From the NCBI GenBank assembly GCA_028293745.1, contig JAQGOF010000133.1, positions 1-33,322 on the forward strand: a DNA stretch of 33,322 nucleotides, given 5' to 3'. How positions within the stretch are numbered: the first letter of the stretch is position 1; the number at the start of each line of letters is the position of its first letter. A program made the translations under genes and the position numbers. The notes under the pieces are model-generated. The model was not told the DNA's origin. It saw only the letters and a list, made by a program, of their open reading frames with translations, and made no database searches. The stretch is from Gammaproteobacteria bacterium (GTDB taxonomy: Bacteria; Pseudomonadota; Gammaproteobacteria; Steroidobacterales; Steroidobacteraceae). This document shows positions 1-8,143 of this stretch, in pieces.

Positions 1-185
1 CCCGCTGGCTGCGCGCCCCGCACGAAAGGCGCCATTTTCGTTCGCTAAGCAAGAAAGCTGATCGCGCGTTTTGTTCGGTTCTGCTGCGAGTCGCCGGGTG
101 ATAACGTTTTTTGCGATGATATCTCACTCAGCAGCGCGGGCGTACGGTGCTGCCGTCGCGCTCGCGTCATGGCTTGAAGTGAAGC

Positions 186-1502
186 ATGCAAACTGAGGGG
201 GCGATCGAGAGCAACGCTGAGTCAACGGCCGCAACCGGCTACCGCAACTACGTGCTCGGCGTGCTTTGCCTGACCTACGTCGTCAATGTCATGGACCGCT
301 CCGTGCTCGGCGCCCTGTTGGAGCCGATCAAGCATGAGTTTGGCGCAACCGATACACAACTGGGACTGTTAGGCGGTCTCGCCTTCGCGTTGTTCTATGC
401 GACGCTCGGCGTGCCGCTCGCCGCTCTCGCCGATCGCACCAGCCGGCGCAACGTGATTGCGGTTTGCGCAGCGCTCTGGAGCATTATGACGGCGCTATGC
501 GGAGCCGCCGGCAGCTTTACGACGCTGCTCGCAGCTCGCATTGGAACAGCGGTTGGTGAGGCGGGCGGCACGCCACCCTCGCACGCGTTGATTTCCGATT
601 ACTTTCCGCCCGGCAAGCGCGCAACCGCTCTTTCGATCTTCGCATTGGGCGTACCGCTGGGCGGCATGCTCGGCAATTTTCTCGGCGGGTGGGGCAATGA
701 GTTGTTCGGCTGGCGCCAGGCGTTCGTGCTGACTGGCTTGCCGGGCCTCGCGGTCGCATTGCTGATCCGGTTCACGGTCAGGGAGCCCAAGCGCGGTCAG
801 GCAGACGAGATTCCTGCGCACGTTGCGAAGGCCAATGCGCCTCCTATTCGCGAAGCACTCGTTTATCTATGGCATCGGCCGTCGTTCCGGCACATGAGCC
901 TGGCGGCAGCCCTGCATTCGGTCGCCTGGTACGCCGGCAGCAGCTTCAACAACTCTTTCTTCATCCGGGTTCATCACATGAGCACGGGGGAGGCGGGTAG
1001 CTGGGTCGCATTGCTGCTGGCCATCGGCGGCATCGGCACGCTGCTCGGGGGCTACTTTGCTCATTCGCTCAGTATCGCCACCGGCGATCGGCGCTGGTAC
1101 ATGTGGGTCCCCGGTTACGCCACGCTCGCGATGGTGCCGTTTCAGTTCTCGTCCTACCTGGGCTCGAGCCTCTGGGTAGCGATTCCTTCGTTTTCGATCA
1201 TGCTGATCCTGGGTTCGATGTTCTTCGGCCCCTCGTTCGCCATGTCCCAGGGGCTGGCTACTCTGCGGATGCGGGCGGTCGCCACCTCGCTGGTGCTGTT
1301 CGCACAGACTTTGATCGGCCTGGGACTCGGGCCTTTCCTCGTCGGTGTGGTCAGCGACCACTTGAGGCCTGCGGTCGGTACTCACTCACTGGCGTATGGG
1401 CTCGTGACTGTCGGATTGGTCAACTTGTGGGCGGCGGTTCATTACTTCCGCGGCGCCCGGACGCTGCGCGCGGATCTCGAGCTCGCCGCAACTCGAGGCT
1501 GA
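186..1502 (+). CDS. MFS transporter, Spinster-like
   Basis: 438-residue inner-membrane transporter of the major facilitator superfamily. The sequence shows about twelve hydrophobic segments. The first helix carries NVMDRSVLGALLEPIK, and the loop after helix 2 has the MFS motif A-like ADRTSRRN. Helices 4-5 carry GEAGGTPPSHALISDYFPP, typical of the Spinster-like branch often found beside catabolic genes for lipids, steroids or aromatic acids. That branch assignment is family knowledge; the substrate cannot be read from the sequence. A cytoplasmic loop near residues 200-225 separates the two six-helix halves. The ATG is preceded by a modest GAAGTGAA ribosome site. The gene stands alone: nothing convincing lies upstream in the window, and the next plus-strand gene is 3 kb away. 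A strong terminator hairpin 310 bases downstream may end its transcript. Confidence 0.88.
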   Translation: MQTEGAIESNAESTAATGYRNYVLGVLCLTYVVNVMDRSVLGALLEPIKHEFGATDTQLGLLGGLAFALFYATLGVPLAALADRTSRRNVIAVCAALWSIMTALCGAAGSFTTLLAARIGTAVGEAGGTPPSHALISDYFPPGKRATALSIFALGVPLGGMLGNFLGGWGNELFGWRQAFVLTGLPGLAVALLIRFTVREPKRGQADEIPAHVAKANAPPIREALVYLWHRPSFRHMSLAAALHSVAWYAGSSFNNSFFIRVHHMSTGEAGSWVALLLAIGGIGTLLGGYFAHSLSIATGDRRWYMWVPGYATLAMVPFQFSSYLGSSLWVAIPSFSIMLILGSMFFGPSFAMSQGLATLRMRAVATSLVLFAQTLIGLGLGPFLVGVVSDHLRPAVGTHSLAYGLVTVGLVNLWAAVHYFRGARTLRADLELAATRG

Positions 1503-1812
1503 GGGGCGGGGTCGGGCGCAGCCTGAGCGGGTAGGGGCCTTGGCGGGCCGCGGGCCGCAACTGAACAGCCGCTGCGCTCGCCCGATGCCCTCAATGTGGA
1601 CGCCCGCACCCGAACGGTGCAGAAACTTCACTCGGAGCCGTTCCCGAGGGCCCTTAACCGCACGAATGGCGGGGTCCCGACATGGCATGCGTTTTGCTTT
1701 ATTACTCTCGGCGGTGCGCCTCACGCCGAGCATGACGACTCCGGCTTTAGTGCTCATGTGAGGCCACGTTCGCAGCGGCGGTTGACCCCCTCATTCGTCG
1801 TCGCGGCGTTAG
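1503..1812. other. Intergenic stretch, no gene; possible long 3' UTR
   Basis: No convincing coding region is seen. Several short open frames exist, but their composition looks random and they carry no recognisable domain or start signal. A hairpin with a 7-base stem (ctcggcg/cgccgag, 1707-1730) lies about 80 bases before the strong terminator at 1813-1846. The stretch is therefore either a long 3' untranslated region of the MFS gene or could hold a small RNA. I see no clear promoter to favour the second. Confidence 0.4.
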
Positions 1813-1846
1813 AACGTGCGAGGTGATCTCACCTCGCACGTTTTTT
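1813..1846 (+). terminator. Strong intrinsic terminator (plus strand)
   Basis: A perfect 14-base-pair inverted repeat (1813-1826 with 1829-1842, a tiny TC centre) is followed on the plus strand by a run of T. It ends plus-strand transcription from the MFS side. The stop codon of the minus-strand small lipoprotein lies in the same T run (1845-1847), so the hairpin also sits immediately after that gene, but without a U-tract in that direction. Confidence 0.85.
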
Positions 1847-2021
1847 ATTGTGGTGGTTCCGGTTCCTCCGGCATCGGGGCTGGCGTGTGCGGCCGGGCAA
1901 CCGGCGCCGCTCCCGGGCGATGATCCTGATCAGCCTCCATCATGTCCACGGCGGGCTCGGCTCTGCCGGAACAAGCGACAACCGCCACGAGCAGCGCCAA
2001 CACGCGCGTGCCACGCTTCAA
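1845..2021 (-). CDS. Small lipoprotein, TTG start coupled to upstream gene
   Basis: 58-residue peptide not recognised as a named family. Read from a TTG at 2021 it begins MKRGTRVLALLVAVVAC. This is a compact lipoprotein signal with a basic n-region, a hydrophobic core and a lipobox ending VVAC, so the mature lipid-modified protein would start at Cys17 and have about 42 residues. The rest is Pro/Glu-rich and ends PMPEEPEPPQ. The TTG overlaps the TGA stop of the preceding gene as TTGA, the usual geometry of translational coupling, which is why this start was chosen over an in-frame start at 2102 inside the upstream gene. It is the last gene before the hairpin at 1813-1846. The lipoprotein reading is an inference from the signal alone. 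Confidence 0.55.
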   Translation of the reverse strand: MKRGTRVLALLVAVVACSGRAEPAVDMMEADQDHRPGAAPVARPHTPAPMPEEPEPPQ

Positions 2022-2467
2022 GGTACGACTCGCTTGAACCAGGCGTACACACCGTAGCTGGTACGTGTTGGATCCTTGAAGTCGGTGTAGATCCACGCCC
2101 ACAGCAGGTCGGGCCGCGACTGCGACATGCGCAGGTACACATACCGGCGCGCGGCTCCCTGTTCATACATGGCGAAGATATGTGCTGTCGCAAGCCGCTG
2201 CGCACCAACTTCATGCCAGTCACAGTCAACCGGCTCGCACTTGCCCACGGCATGAACGTACCAGGCTGGGCCGGGCGGGTAGGGGGCGCCGTTCAGGACC
2301 CGATCCTGACATATGAATCGCAGATCGAGGCTCACCAGGCCGCGAGTGTCCGGCGTAACGTTGGTCCACTGTCCGACTTCACGCGGCTCGAGGCAGGCGG
2401 CGCGCGCGTGGCCGGTCAGCAGCAGGCTGCCGAGCAGTGCAAACAGTAACAATACGGACGACCTCAT
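2018..2467 (-). CDS. Secreted protein of unknown function
   Basis: 149 residues beginning with a clear Sec signal peptide: MRSSVLLLFALLGSLLLTG, with likely cleavage after ARA near residue 23. The mature part has four cysteines (ACLEP, FICQD, GKCEP, DCDW), which suggests two disulfides in the periplasm or outside. It is rich in aromatic residues (PGPAWYVHAVG, LLWAWIYTDF, YGVYAWFKR). I recall similar small Cys/Trp-rich secreted proteins in other proteobacteria but cannot name a domain and do not assign a function. The ATG at 2467 follows a G-rich ribosome site, and a plausible sigma-70 promoter lies at 2500-2528. Its stop overlaps the TTG start of the small lipoprotein downstream, so the two probably form an operon and may act together at the cell surface. 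Confidence 0.72.
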   Translation of the reverse strand: MRSSVLLLFALLGSLLLTGHARAACLEPREVGQWTNVTPDTRGLVSLDLRFICQDRVLNGAPYPPGPAWYVHAVGKCEPVDCDWHEVGAQRLATAHIFAMYEQGAARRYVYLRMSQSRPDLLWAWIYTDFKDPTRTSYGVYAWFKRVVP

Positions 2468-2499
2468 CCCCCACTCTTTGAAATGTTATTGGGGGCGAG

Positions 2500-2528
2500 A
2501 ACATAGCCGGCGCGTTATGTGAATTCAA
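2500..2528 (-). promoter_or_regulatory. Putative sigma-70 promoter for the secreted-protein operon
   Basis: On the minus strand a TTGAAT -35 (2523-2528) is separated by 17 bases from a TATGTT -10 (2500-2505). The predicted start of transcription is about 25 bases before the ATG at 2467. This is a match by eye only. Confidence 0.4.
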
Positions 2529-2551
2529 TGGTGCGCGGGCAACATTTTGCG

Positions 2552-3286
2552 TCAACCGCCAGTAATCCGATGCTCCAAATCGATTCCTGCGATTTCAAAT
2601 CCTTTGCGGAAGTCGCGGATGTGCCGCGCCATCCAGGTGCGCGCTCCATCGGTATCGCGCTCTTGCAACGCTTCGCTGATCTTGCGTTGCGCCGTCATTA
2701 TGCGTGAGCGTGCCTGCGGAACCTTGTCGATCATCACGCCCAGCGATGGCTCGAGCAGCTGTAATAGCGGTTCTTGCGCAAGCATCAGGATCTGGTTGTG
2801 GGTTGCACGTCCCGCGGTGCGGAAGAACTCAGCTGCGCGGTGAACCGCCGTCCGCGTCTGCTCATTGTCTGCTGCAAACTGCGCGGCAGCCGCGGCGACT
2901 TGCAAAAGGTCCTCGGCAGTGCGGGCGCGAGCCGCGACCTCGGCCATAGGTGGCTCAAGAAGTGTCAACGCCTCCCAAACTTCCATGAAGGTGACATCAT
3001 GGAGCACCAGTCCGCGAGTCACCGCTCCGGCAAGGGCGAGGTGCTGCGGGCGACTGACCGACATGAGTTTCGAGCCCGGGCGACGTGTGACCAGTCCGTT
3101 GCTCTCGAGCTCGCGCAACGCTTCGCGCACGGTCGAGCGATTCACGCCGAACTGCCGCGCCAGCTCCGTCTCCGGCGGCAGGCGATCGCCTTCGCGCAGG
3201 CTGCGATTGAGGATCCGGCCGCCAATGGCCGCGGCCACCTTGCGGTAAGCCGGCTCCATCTGGATCTGATCGAACTCAACGCTCAC
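2552..3286 (-). CDS. GntR/FadR-family regulator of leucine catabolism
   Basis: 244-residue DNA-binding repressor. Residues 13-75 form a GntR winged helix with the diagnostic [31 protein letters not shown]. The remainder (about 90-230) is an all-helical FCD-type domain that binds an effector in the FadR subfamily. Its usual metal-binding residues look altered: the D-x-x-F-H pattern is A151-A-E-F-F155, and only His222 (ARHIRDF) of the expected histidines is clear. Like FadR itself it may therefore sense an acyl-CoA rather than a metal-bound carboxylate; this is inference. The GTG start at 3286 overlaps the stop of isovaleryl-CoA dehydrogenase as GTGA, so it is translated with that gene and likely regulates itself. 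A matching operator lies at 4480-4490. A start at the internal ATG (MEPAYRK) is possible but less favoured. Confidence 0.88.
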   Translation of the reverse strand: MSVEFDQIQMEPAYRKVAAAIGGRILNRSLREGDRLPPETELARQFGVNRSTVREALRELESNGLVTRRPGSKLMSVSRPQHLALAGAVTRGLVLHDVTFMEVWEALTLLEPPMAEVAARARTAEDLLQVAAAAAQFAADNEQTRTAVHRAAEFFRTAGRATHNQILMLAQEPLLQLLEPSLGVMIDKVPQARSRIMTAQRKISEALQERDTDGARTWMARHIRDFRKGFEIAGIDLEHRITGG

Positions 3287-4446
3287 GCGGCCGACTCGAA
3301 CAACTCGCGTCCAATGAGCATTCGGCGGATCTCCTGGGTGCCGGCGCCGATCTCATAGAGCTTCGCATCGCGCAACAGGCGGCCGGCGGAGTAGTCGTTC
3401 GTATACCCGTTGCCGCCCAACGCCTGGATCGCTTCGAGCGCGGCTCGCGTCGCATGCTCGGCTGCGAAGAGAATGCAGCTCGCCGCATCGCGCCGTTTGG
3501 CCGTGCCCGAGTCACAGGCGCGCGCCACGGAGTAGACATACGCACGGCTCGCATTCAGCGCCGCATACATGTCCGCCACCTTCGCCTGCATCAGCTCGAA
3601 AGTCCCGATGGGTTGTCCGAACTGCTTTCGTTCGCGCACGTAAGGCAACACCAGGTCGAGGGCCGCTGCCATCAAGCCGAGCGGTCCGCCCGCCAGAACG
3701 ACGCGCTCGTAGTCGAGACCACTCATCAACACGGCCGCGCCGCGATTCACCTGGCCCAGCAGGTTCGCCGCCGGCACCGGGCAGTCCTGAAACACGAGCT
3801 CGCAGGTCCCCGAGCCGCGCATGCCCAACTTGTCGAGCTTCTGCGTGGTCGAGAACCCGGGGCTGCCGCGCTCCACGATGAAAGCGCTGATGCCGCGTGG
3901 GCCTGCCGAAATGTCAGTTTTGGCATATACCACGAACACGTCCGCGTCCGGACCATTCGTGATCCACATTTTCCGGCCGTTGAGCACATAGGTATCGCCG
4001 CGCAATTCGGCACGCAGCTGCATCGACACCACGTCGGAACCTGATCCGGGTTCCGACATCGCCAGCGCACCAACATGCTCGCCGCTGACGAGCTTGGGCA
4101 GGTACCGGTCGCGTTGCGCATCCGTGCCGTTCAAGCGGATCTGATTCACACACAGGTTGGAATGTGCGCCGTAGGAGAGGCCCACCGCGCCGGATGCACG
4201 GGAGATCTCTTCCATGACAATGGTGTGGGCGAGGTATCCGAGGCCCGCGCCGCCCCAGCGCTCCGGGACGGTGACCCCCAACAGGCCCTGCTCTCCGAGG
4301 GCGGGCCACAGGTCGCGCGGAAACTCGTTGTCCCGGTCGATATCGGCCGCACGCGGCGCAATCCGTTCGGTGGCGAAACGCCGCACCTGTGAGCGGATCT
4401 CCTCGAGGCTCTCGTCGAGCCCGAAATCACAGTCTATGGCAGCCAT
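3283..4446 (-). CDS. ivd: Isovaleryl-CoA dehydrogenase
   Basis: 387-residue flavin-dependent acyl-CoA dehydrogenase of the cytoplasm. It oxidises isovaleryl-CoA to 3-methylcrotonyl-CoA in leucine breakdown and passes electrons to ETF. The three-domain fold is visible: an N-terminal helical part ([15 protein letters not shown]), the middle beta domain ([21 protein letters not shown], then [22 protein letters not shown]), and the C-terminal helical part ending [55 protein letters not shown] is characteristic of isovaleryl-CoA dehydrogenases and supplies the catalytic glutamate region. The ATG at 4446 (MAAIDCDF) has an AAGG ribosome site; the frame is open further upstream but that part runs through the divergent promoter and was excluded. 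It diverges from the methylcrotonyl-CoA carboxylase genes that use its product. Confidence 0.93.
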   Translation of the reverse strand: MAAIDCDFGLDESLEEIRSQVRRFATERIAPRAADIDRDNEFPRDLWPALGEQGLLGVTVPERWGGAGLGYLAHTIVMEEISRASGAVGLSYGAHSNLCVNQIRLNGTDAQRDRYLPKLVSGEHVGALAMSEPGSGSDVVSMQLRAELRGDTYVLNGRKMWITNGPDADVFVVYAKTDISAGPRGISAFIVERGSPGFSTTQKLDKLGMRGSGTCELVFQDCPVPAANLLGQVNRGAAVLMSGLDYERVVLAGGPLGLMAAALDLVLPYVRERKQFGQPIGTFELMQAKVADMYAALNASRAYVYSVARACDSGTAKRRDAASCILFAAEHATRAALEAIQALGGNGYTNDYSAGRLLRDAKLYEIGAGTQEIRRMLIGRELFESAA

Positions 4447-4450
4447 GTGC

Positions 4451-4498
4451 TTGCCTTCCCCTAATGTACGATCGTATGATTGTCGGACAAACCGGCAA
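4451..4498. promoter_or_regulatory. Overlapping divergent promoters with FadR-type operator
   Basis: Plus strand, toward the carboxylase genes: TTGCCT (4451-4456), 18-base spacer, TATGAT (4475-4480). Minus strand, toward isovaleryl-CoA dehydrogenase: TTGCCG (4493-4498), 16-base spacer, TACGAT (4471-4476). The two -10 boxes overlap. Between the minus-strand boxes, and touching the plus-strand -10, is TTGTCGGACAA (4480-4490), which fits the FadR-subfamily operator pattern TNGTNNNACNA exactly. A single bound dimer there could block both promoters. A perfect 10-base palindrome TACGATCGTA (4467-4476) lies in the shared -10 zone. Promoters and operator were found by inspection; binding by the adjacent GntR protein is inferred. 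Confidence 0.6.
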
Positions 4499-4509
4499 CC
4501 GTGGCAAGT

Positions 4510-6114
4510 ATGGCTGCAATATCTTCCCGAGTGGATGTGCATTCGCAGGAATTCCGCGACAACGTGCGGACAATGAGCGAGCTTGCGGCCGATGTCCGCC
4601 GCCAGGCTGCGCGGGTGGCGCTGGGCGGCTCGCAGGCCGCGACCCGGAAGCACAAGGCGGCCGGAAAGCTGACGGCCCGGGAACGCGTTCGCGTGCTGTT
4701 GGATACGGGAAGTCCATTTCTGGAGCTGTCGCAGCTTGCGGCACACGGCTTGTACGGAGGTGAGATCGCAGCTGCGGGTATCGTCACGGGAATCGGCCGG
4801 GTCAGCGGCCGGGAATGCGTGATCGTTGCGAACGATCCGACCGTGAAGGGCGGCACCTACTACCCGATTACCGTCAAGAAACATCTGCGCGCGCAGGAGA
4901 TTGCGCGCGACAACCGGCTACCTTGCGTGTATCTCGTGGAGAGTGGCGGCGCGTTCCTGCCGGCGCAGGACGAAGTGTTCCCCGACCGTGATCACTTCGG
5001 TCGCATCTTCTACAACCAGGCGACGTTATCGGGGGCTGGCATCGCGCAGATCGCCGTCGTACATGGCTCGTGCACGGCTGGCGGCGCCTACGTTCCAGCG
5101 ATGTCGGATGAGAACGTGATCGTCAAGAACCAGGGGCGGGTCTTTCTCGGTGGCCCGCCGTTGGTCAAGGCGGCAACGGGCGAGGATATCGACGCCGAAT
5201 CGCTCGGCGGTGCGGATGTGCACTGCCGCGAGTCGGGTGTCTGCGATCACTATGCCGAAAACGATACACATGCCTTGTCGATTGCGCGGCGAATCGTTTC
5301 GAGGCTGGCGCCTGCCGCGGATACGAGTCCGCCGGTGGCCTCCCGCGAGCCGAAATACGACCCTGCCGAATTGTATGGTGTTGTTCCTGCGAATCTGCGC
5401 AAGCCGTACGACGTTCGCGAGGTGATTGCGCGGCTCGTCGATGCCTCCGAGCTGGATGAGTTCAAACAGCTCTACGGTACGACACTGGTCTGCGGGTTTG
5501 CGCATATTGGCGGCTATCCGGTCGGAATCCTCGCCAACAACGGCATATTGTTTTCCGAGAGCGCTCTGAAGGGGACTCATTTCATCGAGCTGTGCGCGCG
5601 GGCGCGCGTTCCGCTGTTGTTCCTGCAGAACATTACCGGCTTCATGGTGGGCCGGCGTGCGGAGGCCGGCGGCATCGCAAAGGACGGCGCAAAATTGGTG
5701 ACGGCGGTGGCATGCGCAAACGTCCCGAAGTTCAGCGTGATCATCGGCGGCAGCTACGGCGCAGGCAACTACGCCATGTGTGGCCGGGCCTACTCACCGA
5801 GGTTCCTGTTTCAATGGCCGAATGCGCGTATTTCGGTCATGGGCGGCGAACAGGCCGCGAGTGTGTTGGCTACTGTAAAGCGTGATCAGTTGAAGACATC
5901 AGGTCAGGAATGGGCCGCTGCGGAGGAAGAGGCGTTCAAGCAGCCAATCCGGCAGCAATACGAGACGCAGGGTCATCCCTACTACGCATCTGCGCGCTTG
6001 TGGGACGACGGTGTGATTGATCCTGCGGAAACGCGCCGCGTGCTTGCGCTGTGTCTTGCGGCGGCAAGGCATGCGCCTGGAGTAGAGACGCGTTTCGGCG
6101 TGTTCCGGATGTGA
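4510..6114 (+). CDS. mccB: Methylcrotonyl-CoA carboxylase, carboxyltransferase (beta) subunit
   Basis: 534 residues. It transfers the carboxyl group from biotin to 3-methylcrotonyl-CoA, giving 3-methylglutaconyl-CoA, the step after isovaleryl-CoA dehydrogenase. The crotonase-fold N-half shows [30 protein letters not shown] and [11 protein letters not shown]. The C-half shows [32 protein letters not shown] and [16 protein letters not shown], with oxyanion-hole glycines. [20 protein letters not shown] and the overall length are those of the methylcrotonyl rather than the propionyl enzyme. The ATG at 4510 was chosen because it gives the family's usual length and because an in-frame TTG at 4480 lies inside the promoter and operator. 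A GTG at 4501 remains possible and the ribosome site is weak. It is followed after 10 bases by the biotin subunit. Confidence 0.92.
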   Translation: MAAISSRVDVHSQEFRDNVRTMSELAADVRRQAARVALGGSQAATRKHKAAGKLTARERVRVLLDTGSPFLELSQLAAHGLYGGEIAAAGIVTGIGRVSGRECVIVANDPTVKGGTYYPITVKKHLRAQEIARDNRLPCVYLVESGGAFLPAQDEVFPDRDHFGRIFYNQATLSGAGIAQIAVVHGSCTAGGAYVPAMSDENVIVKNQGRVFLGGPPLVKAATGEDIDAESLGGADVHCRESGVCDHYAENDTHALSIARRIVSRLAPAADTSPPVASREPKYDPAELYGVVPANLRKPYDVREVIARLVDASELDEFKQLYGTTLVCGFAHIGGYPVGILANNGILFSESALKGTHFIELCARARVPLLFLQNITGFMVGRRAEAGGIAKDGAKLVTAVACANVPKFSVIIGGSYGAGNYAMCGRAYSPRFLFQWPNARISVMGGEQAASVLATVKRDQLKTSGQEWAAAEEEAFKQPIRQQYETQGHPYYASARLWDDGVIDPAETRRVLALCLAAARHAPGVETRFGVFRM

Positions 6115-6124
6115 GGGTTTGTCC

Positions 6125-8143
6125 GTGATTGAAAGTCTTCTGGTCGCGAATCGAGGCGAGATCGCCTGTCGGATCTTCCGCACAGCGAAGCGTCTCGGAA
6201 TCCGCACGATCGCTGTGTTCTCGGACGCCGACGCTTTAGCGCAGCACGTCAGGTTTGCGGATGAAGCGATCCGGATCGGGCCCGCTGCACCTCGCGAAAG
6301 CTATTTGAACGTAGCGCGAATACTCGATGCAGCCCGCGCGAGCGGTGCGCAGGCCATCCACCCTGGATACGGGTTCCTTTCCGAGAATGCCGAGTTCGCA
6401 CAGGCGTGTGTCGACGCTGGACTGGTGTTCGTCGGTCCGCCGGCCGCAGCAATGTCTGCCATGGGCTCGAAAATAGTCGCCAAGGCCCGTATGCGTGCCG
6501 CCGGCGTGCCGGTTCTGCCCGGCTATGAGGGAGCGGATCAGGACCTCGAGCATCTGCACAGCGAGGCGCGGCGTCTGGGAATGCCCTTGATCATCAAGCC
6601 CGCGGCAGGCGGTGGTGGAAAGGGAATGCGGATCGTTCGCGATGCAGCGCAAATCCCGGAAGCATTGGCGGCCGCGCGTCGGCTCGCCGAGAGTGGCTTT
6701 GGCGATGGCTCTCTGCTCCTGGAGCGTTTTCTGCCGGCTCCGAGACACGTAGAGGTGCAGATCTTCGCCGACTCGCACGGCAATTTCGTGCATCTGGGCG
6801 ACCGCGACTGCTCGATTCAACGCCGGCATCAGAAGCTGATTGAAGAAGCACCCGCGCCAGCGTTGCCCGATGGCGTCCGGGAGCGCTTGCGGGCTGCGGC
6901 TCTGATCGTTGCCCGCGAGGTAGGTTATGTCAGCGCGGGTACCGTCGAGTTTCTGTTCGACGGCCGCGAGTTCTATTTCATGGAGATGAATACCCGGTTA
7001 CAGGTCGAGCACACGGTCACGGAGCGGGTGACGGGGCTTGATCTGGTTGAATGGCAATTTCGTGTCGCGGCGGGCGAGCGCCTTCCGCTCGAGCAGGCGC
7101 AAATCCGCCTGAGCGGACACGCCATCGAGGCGCGGGTCTGCGCCGAAGACCCCGAGCGCGATTTTTTGCCCAGCGCCGGAGATCTGCGGCTGCTCGAATG
7201 GCCGGACGGCGAGGACGTGCGCGTGGATGCGGGCTTCGGGACGGGTGATCGAGTGCCTGAGAGCTATGACTCCTTGCTAGGGAAGGTGATTGCGTGGGCA
7301 CCTTCGCGCGTGCAGGCCGCTGCGCAGCTGCGTGGGGCACTGGAGCGGACATATTGCGCCGGAGTGCACACGAACGAGCGATGGCTCGCTCGGATTTTGG
7401 CAACTCCCCGGTTCCTCGAGGTACGCCACAGCATCGCGTTTCTCGAAGCTCATGGGCAGGAGATCAAAGATCGCCTCATCCCGAACCCAACCGTCGAACG
7501 GCGCGCCGTAGCTCTCGCGGCGCTCGCGATCCAGGGCACTCGCGCGATGCCAGCGTCGGCAGCTCTTTCAGCGGGCGCAACGTCAGCCCCTGCTCAGCTA
7601 AGTCCTTGGGCCGCCTGCGACGGATTCACGCCGAACCTGCCGGCAACCGTGCAATTTTCGTTGGCTCTGCGGGGTCAGCAACGGTCCATCGAGATCGAAT
7701 CTGGACCGCGGGACCCAACAACGATTAGAGTCGATGAAGTAGCGATGGAGGTCGCGCACGTGGAGCGCGCGGATTGTTTCATCGCTGCGTCTCTCGATGG
7801 GGTGCGCGTGAAGGCGCGCATCTTCGTATACGAAATCCACGTGCACGTGTGGCTCGCCGGCGAGCACTACGACTTTGTGCACGAGGATCCTCGTTCGAAG
7901 GAGTTCTCGGCATCCGTTTCGCGCGGTGACCTCACGACTCCACTGCCCGGCGTGGTCGCTGCCGTGGCGGTTGAGGCAGGGCAGGTAGTTGCTGCCGGCG
8001 ATGTCCTCATGGTGATCGAGGCGATGAAAATGGAACACACGATCACCGCTCCCTACGCGGGCACCGTGCTGAGCGTGCATTTTGCCCGCGGCGACCGTGT
8101 CCCGGAGGGCAGCGCACTGTTGGAGCTGAGCGCCGAAAAATAA
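6125..8143 (+). CDS. mccA: Methylcrotonyl-CoA carboxylase, biotin carboxylase/biotin carrier (alpha) subunit
   Basis: 672-residue biotin-containing subunit. It carboxylates biotin using ATP and bicarbonate and presents it to the beta subunit. The biotin carboxylase part (about 1-445) begins LLVANRGEIACRIFRTAKR. It carries the ATP-grasp glycine-rich loop KPAAGGGGKGMRIV, the DRDCSIQRRHQKLIEEAPAP motif, and FMEMNTRLQVEHTVTE with its catalytic residues. A middle linker domain follows. The C-terminal biotinyl domain (about 600-672) has VIEAMKMEHTITAP, where the lysine of MKM is biotinylated. The GTG at 6125 is preferred over a TTG at 6119 because GAGGG sits 7 bases before it but only 1 base before the TTG. 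It is in one operon with the beta subunit. The usual later genes for enoyl-CoA hydratase and HMG-CoA lyase are not here. Confidence 0.94.
   Translation: MIESLLVANRGEIACRIFRTAKRLGIRTIAVFSDADALAQHVRFADEAIRIGPAAPRESYLNVARILDAARASGAQAIHPGYGFLSENAEFAQACVDAGLVFVGPPAAAMSAMGSKIVAKARMRAAGVPVLPGYEGADQDLEHLHSEARRLGMPLIIKPAAGGGGKGMRIVRDAAQIPEALAAARRLAESGFGDGSLLLERFLPAPRHVEVQIFADSHGNFVHLGDRDCSIQRRHQKLIEEAPAPALPDGVRERLRAAALIVAREVGYVSAGTVEFLFDGREFYFMEMNTRLQVEHTVTERVTGLDLVEWQFRVAAGERLPLEQAQIRLSGHAIEARVCAEDPERDFLPSAGDLRLLEWPDGEDVRVDAGFGTGDRVPESYDSLLGKVIAWAPSRVQAAAQLRGALERTYCAGVHTNERWLARILATPRFLEVRHSIAFLEAHGQEIKDRLIPNPTVERRAVALAALAIQGTRAMPASAALSAGATSAPAQLSPWAACDGFTPNLPATVQFSLALRGQQRSIEIESGPRDPTTIRVDEVAMEVAHVERADCFIAASLDGVRVKARIFVYEIHVHVWLAGEHYDFVHEDPRSKEFSASVSRGDLTTPLPGVVAAVAVEAGQVVAAGDVLMVIEAMKMEHTITAPYAGTVLSVHFARGDRVPEGSALLELSAEK

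Noticed and set aside
1-185. End of an upstream gene
   Set aside because: Two short frames stop at 48 and 61, but 15-20 codons are too few to recognise or choose between.
1386-1757. 123-codon minus-strand frame over the MFS end and gap
   Set aside because: It overlaps a clear gene, has random composition and no start signal.
4480-4482. TTG as the start of mccB
   Set aside because: It lies in the operator and before the predicted transcription start at about 4487.
4447-4884. N-terminal extension of isovaleryl-CoA dehydrogenase to 533 residues
   Set aside because: The extra frame runs antisense through the divergent promoter and the start of mccB, lacks family similarity, and a good ribosome site precedes the ATG at 4446.
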